This document shows, one piece after another, positions 41,955 to 42,710 of a stretch of 42,710 bases of DNA (within the stretch, counting starts at the first letter, position 1; the number at the start of each line of letters is the position of its first letter). The notes beneath the pieces are model-generated. The model saw nothing but the letters and a program-made list of their open reading frames with translations, was not told the origin of the DNA and ran no database searches. This DNA comes from Butyricicoccus pullicaecorum DSM 23266. GTDB taxonomy: Bacteria; Bacillota; Clostridia; Oscillospirales; Butyricicoccaceae. Both the position numbers and the translations under genes were made by a program. The stretch spans positions 1 to 42,710 of the forward strand of contig NZ_FUXW01000019.1 in the NCBI RefSeq assembly GCF_900167005.1, written 5' to 3'.

Positions 41955-42359
41955 ATGAAACGATACATCAATACCGCATTGGTATATGCGATTCTTGCAA
42001 TGATTGGCGGTGTGTTCTATCGAGAATTCACCAAATTCAACGGTTTCACTGCCAAAACCACACTTGCTTTCTTACATACCCATTATTTTATGCTGGGCAT
42101 GGTATTTTTCTTGCTGCTTCTCGTGTTAGAAAAGAACTTTTCTTTCACGAATGCGAAAACCGGACGCATCCTGACCGTTTATCACATCGGTTTGAATCTG
42201 ACGGTCATCATGCTCGCCGTACGCGGTGTTGCTCAGGTTTTAGCCACGCAGCTCTCCCCTGCTGCAAACGCAGCAATCTCCGGTATGGCCGGCATTGGAC
42301 ACATCATGCTCGGAATCTCCTTGGTGCTTGTACTTCTTCAGATAAAGCGCAAGGTGTGA
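41955..42359 (+). CDS. DUF2871-family membrane protein
   Basis: The 134-aa protein has four membrane segments and the family pattern MKRYINTALVYAILAMIGGV, FYREFTKFNGFTAKTTLAFL and HTHYFMLGM near the start. The conserved THYF and EFTKFNGF residues suggest a functional site. The role of this family is unknown. It is the last gene of the TetR-controlled set, with GGAGG before its ATG, and is followed by a strong terminator. Confidence 0.93.
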   Translation: MKRYINTALVYAILAMIGGVFYREFTKFNGFTAKTTLAFLHTHYFMLGMVFFLLLLVLEKNFSFTNAKTGRILTVYHIGLNLTVIMLAVRGVAQVLATQLSPAANAAISGMAGIGHIMLGISLVLVLLQIKRKV

Positions 42360-42403
42360 AATTGAATATTACCATATTTTCTACCGTTTTCCGGTAAAAA
42401 GTC

Positions 42404-42438
42404 GATCCCCCGATGCAGATAATCTGCATCGGGGGATC
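42404..42438 (+). terminator. strong terminator after the membrane-protein operon
   Basis: GATCCCCCGATGCAGA pairs perfectly with TCTGCATCGGGGGATC around a 3-nt loop and is followed by TTTT. It ends the TetR-controlled operon. Confidence 0.95.
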
Positions 42439-42440
42439 TT

Positions 42441-42654
42441 TTGCTTTACGCGATCTTCGCCATAAAAGGTGGTACCTTCAACACAGTATGCTATTGATTT
42501 GAAAAGAAGAAACTGCGTTGCCGTTAGTATTCAAAATACTACGCAGTGGTGAGGGTTGCTTTTCATTGGAAGAGTAGGAGATGTTTTCACGGAGCATAGC
42601 AATCCGCGTCAACGGGATACCGCCTTATAGCCGAAATTTGGGGAGTGCATCCGA
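42441..42654. other. intergenic stretch with a bipartite hairpin
   Basis: No gene is visible in these 214 nt. ACTGCG/CGCAGT encloses TAGTATT-CAA-AATACTA at about 42512-42547, a two-part hairpin with a bulge and no T-tract. GGTGGTACC at 42469-42477 resembles a T-box motif, but no gene follows on that strand. A structured RNA or a repeat is possible. Confidence 0.35.
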
Positions 42655-42710
42655 TCAGTCGGCAGACTCGTCTGCCAGCTTACGATACTTCTTGTAGCGT
42701 GCTTCGATGT
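42655..42710 (-). CDS. 3' end of a gene cut by the window edge
   Basis: The last codons of a minus-strand frame read IEARYKKYRKLADESAD and stop in TGA at 42657-42655. The basic, charged end is common to many cytosolic proteins; the function cannot be told. Confidence 0.6.
   Translation of the reverse strand, partial: IEARYKKYRKLADESAD

Noticed and set aside
42466-42477. T-box-like GGTGGTACC
   Set aside because: No upstream specifier stems, no terminator partner, and no plus-strand gene follows.

Overview
The window looks like a chromosomal segment of a Gram-positive gut anaerobe of the class Clostridia (Oscillospirales; something like Butyricicoccus or Agathobaculum is my inference, not a search result). 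The reasons are strong AGGAGG ribosome-binding sites, mid-range GC, S-layer-homology (SLH) surface proteins, a LicT-type sugar antiterminator, an EFR1 flavodoxin-ferredoxin protein, a BcrA/Cpr-like lantibiotic-protection transporter and sigma-A promoters. I saw no tRNA, rRNA, CRISPR array, insertion sequence or phage gene.

Layout. 1-1140: a PRD-type antiterminator gene reading left into a PTS gene cut by the window edge; each gene has its own RNA antiterminator (RAT) element. 1486-3486: two cytosolic genes of unknown function. 3504-10290: a redox/xenobiotic-response island with LysR, MerR and Rrf2 regulators, an intact aldo/keto reductase, flavodoxin, carboxymuconolactone decarboxylase-like protein, EFR1 protein and nitroreductase. 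Two of its enzymes are remnants: an aldo/keto reductase with an internal deletion, and a 51-residue N-terminus of a quinone-reductase-like protein. 10677-18760: two very large SLH surface proteins. 18793-19926: a five-ribbon zinc protein. 20142-23463: a PAS-GGDEF protein with a winged-helix C-terminus.

23940-25574: SGNH hydrolase, rhodanese lipoprotein and a Vat-type acetyltransferase. 25915-30347: a histidine kinase/response regulator pair divergent from a three-gene lantibiotic-type ABC transporter, with a 22-bp-spaced direct repeat next to the transporter's -10. 30529-32904: a third SLH protein. 33022-33498: a GNAT acetyltransferase. 33567-36671: a purine permease and adenine deaminase operon behind a structured leader that is not a recognisable purine riboswitch. 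37125-39734: a secreted family-8 polysaccharide lyase. 40195-42359: a TetR gene and small membrane-protein genes sharing a TGAACA-N-TGTTCA operator. 42655-42710: the 3' end of another gene.

Two themes recur. Many genes face antibiotics, oxidants or the host surface, and their control sites can often be read directly (paired RATs, twin Rrf2 dyads, response-regulator repeats, paired TetR palindromes, attenuators). Several genes are broken by single changes: in-frame TAG in the SLH adhesin and in the zinc-ribbon gene, TAA plus a frameshift in the GGDEF gene, and a frameshift in a membrane-protein gene. TAG also ends intact genes here, so the stops look like real nonsense changes or assembly errors rather than a changed genetic code. 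No single new multi-gene system stands out. The best leads are the purine-permease leader, the diguanylate-cyclase/DNA-binding fusion, the variant RAT pair and the 508-aa/143-aa gene pair.
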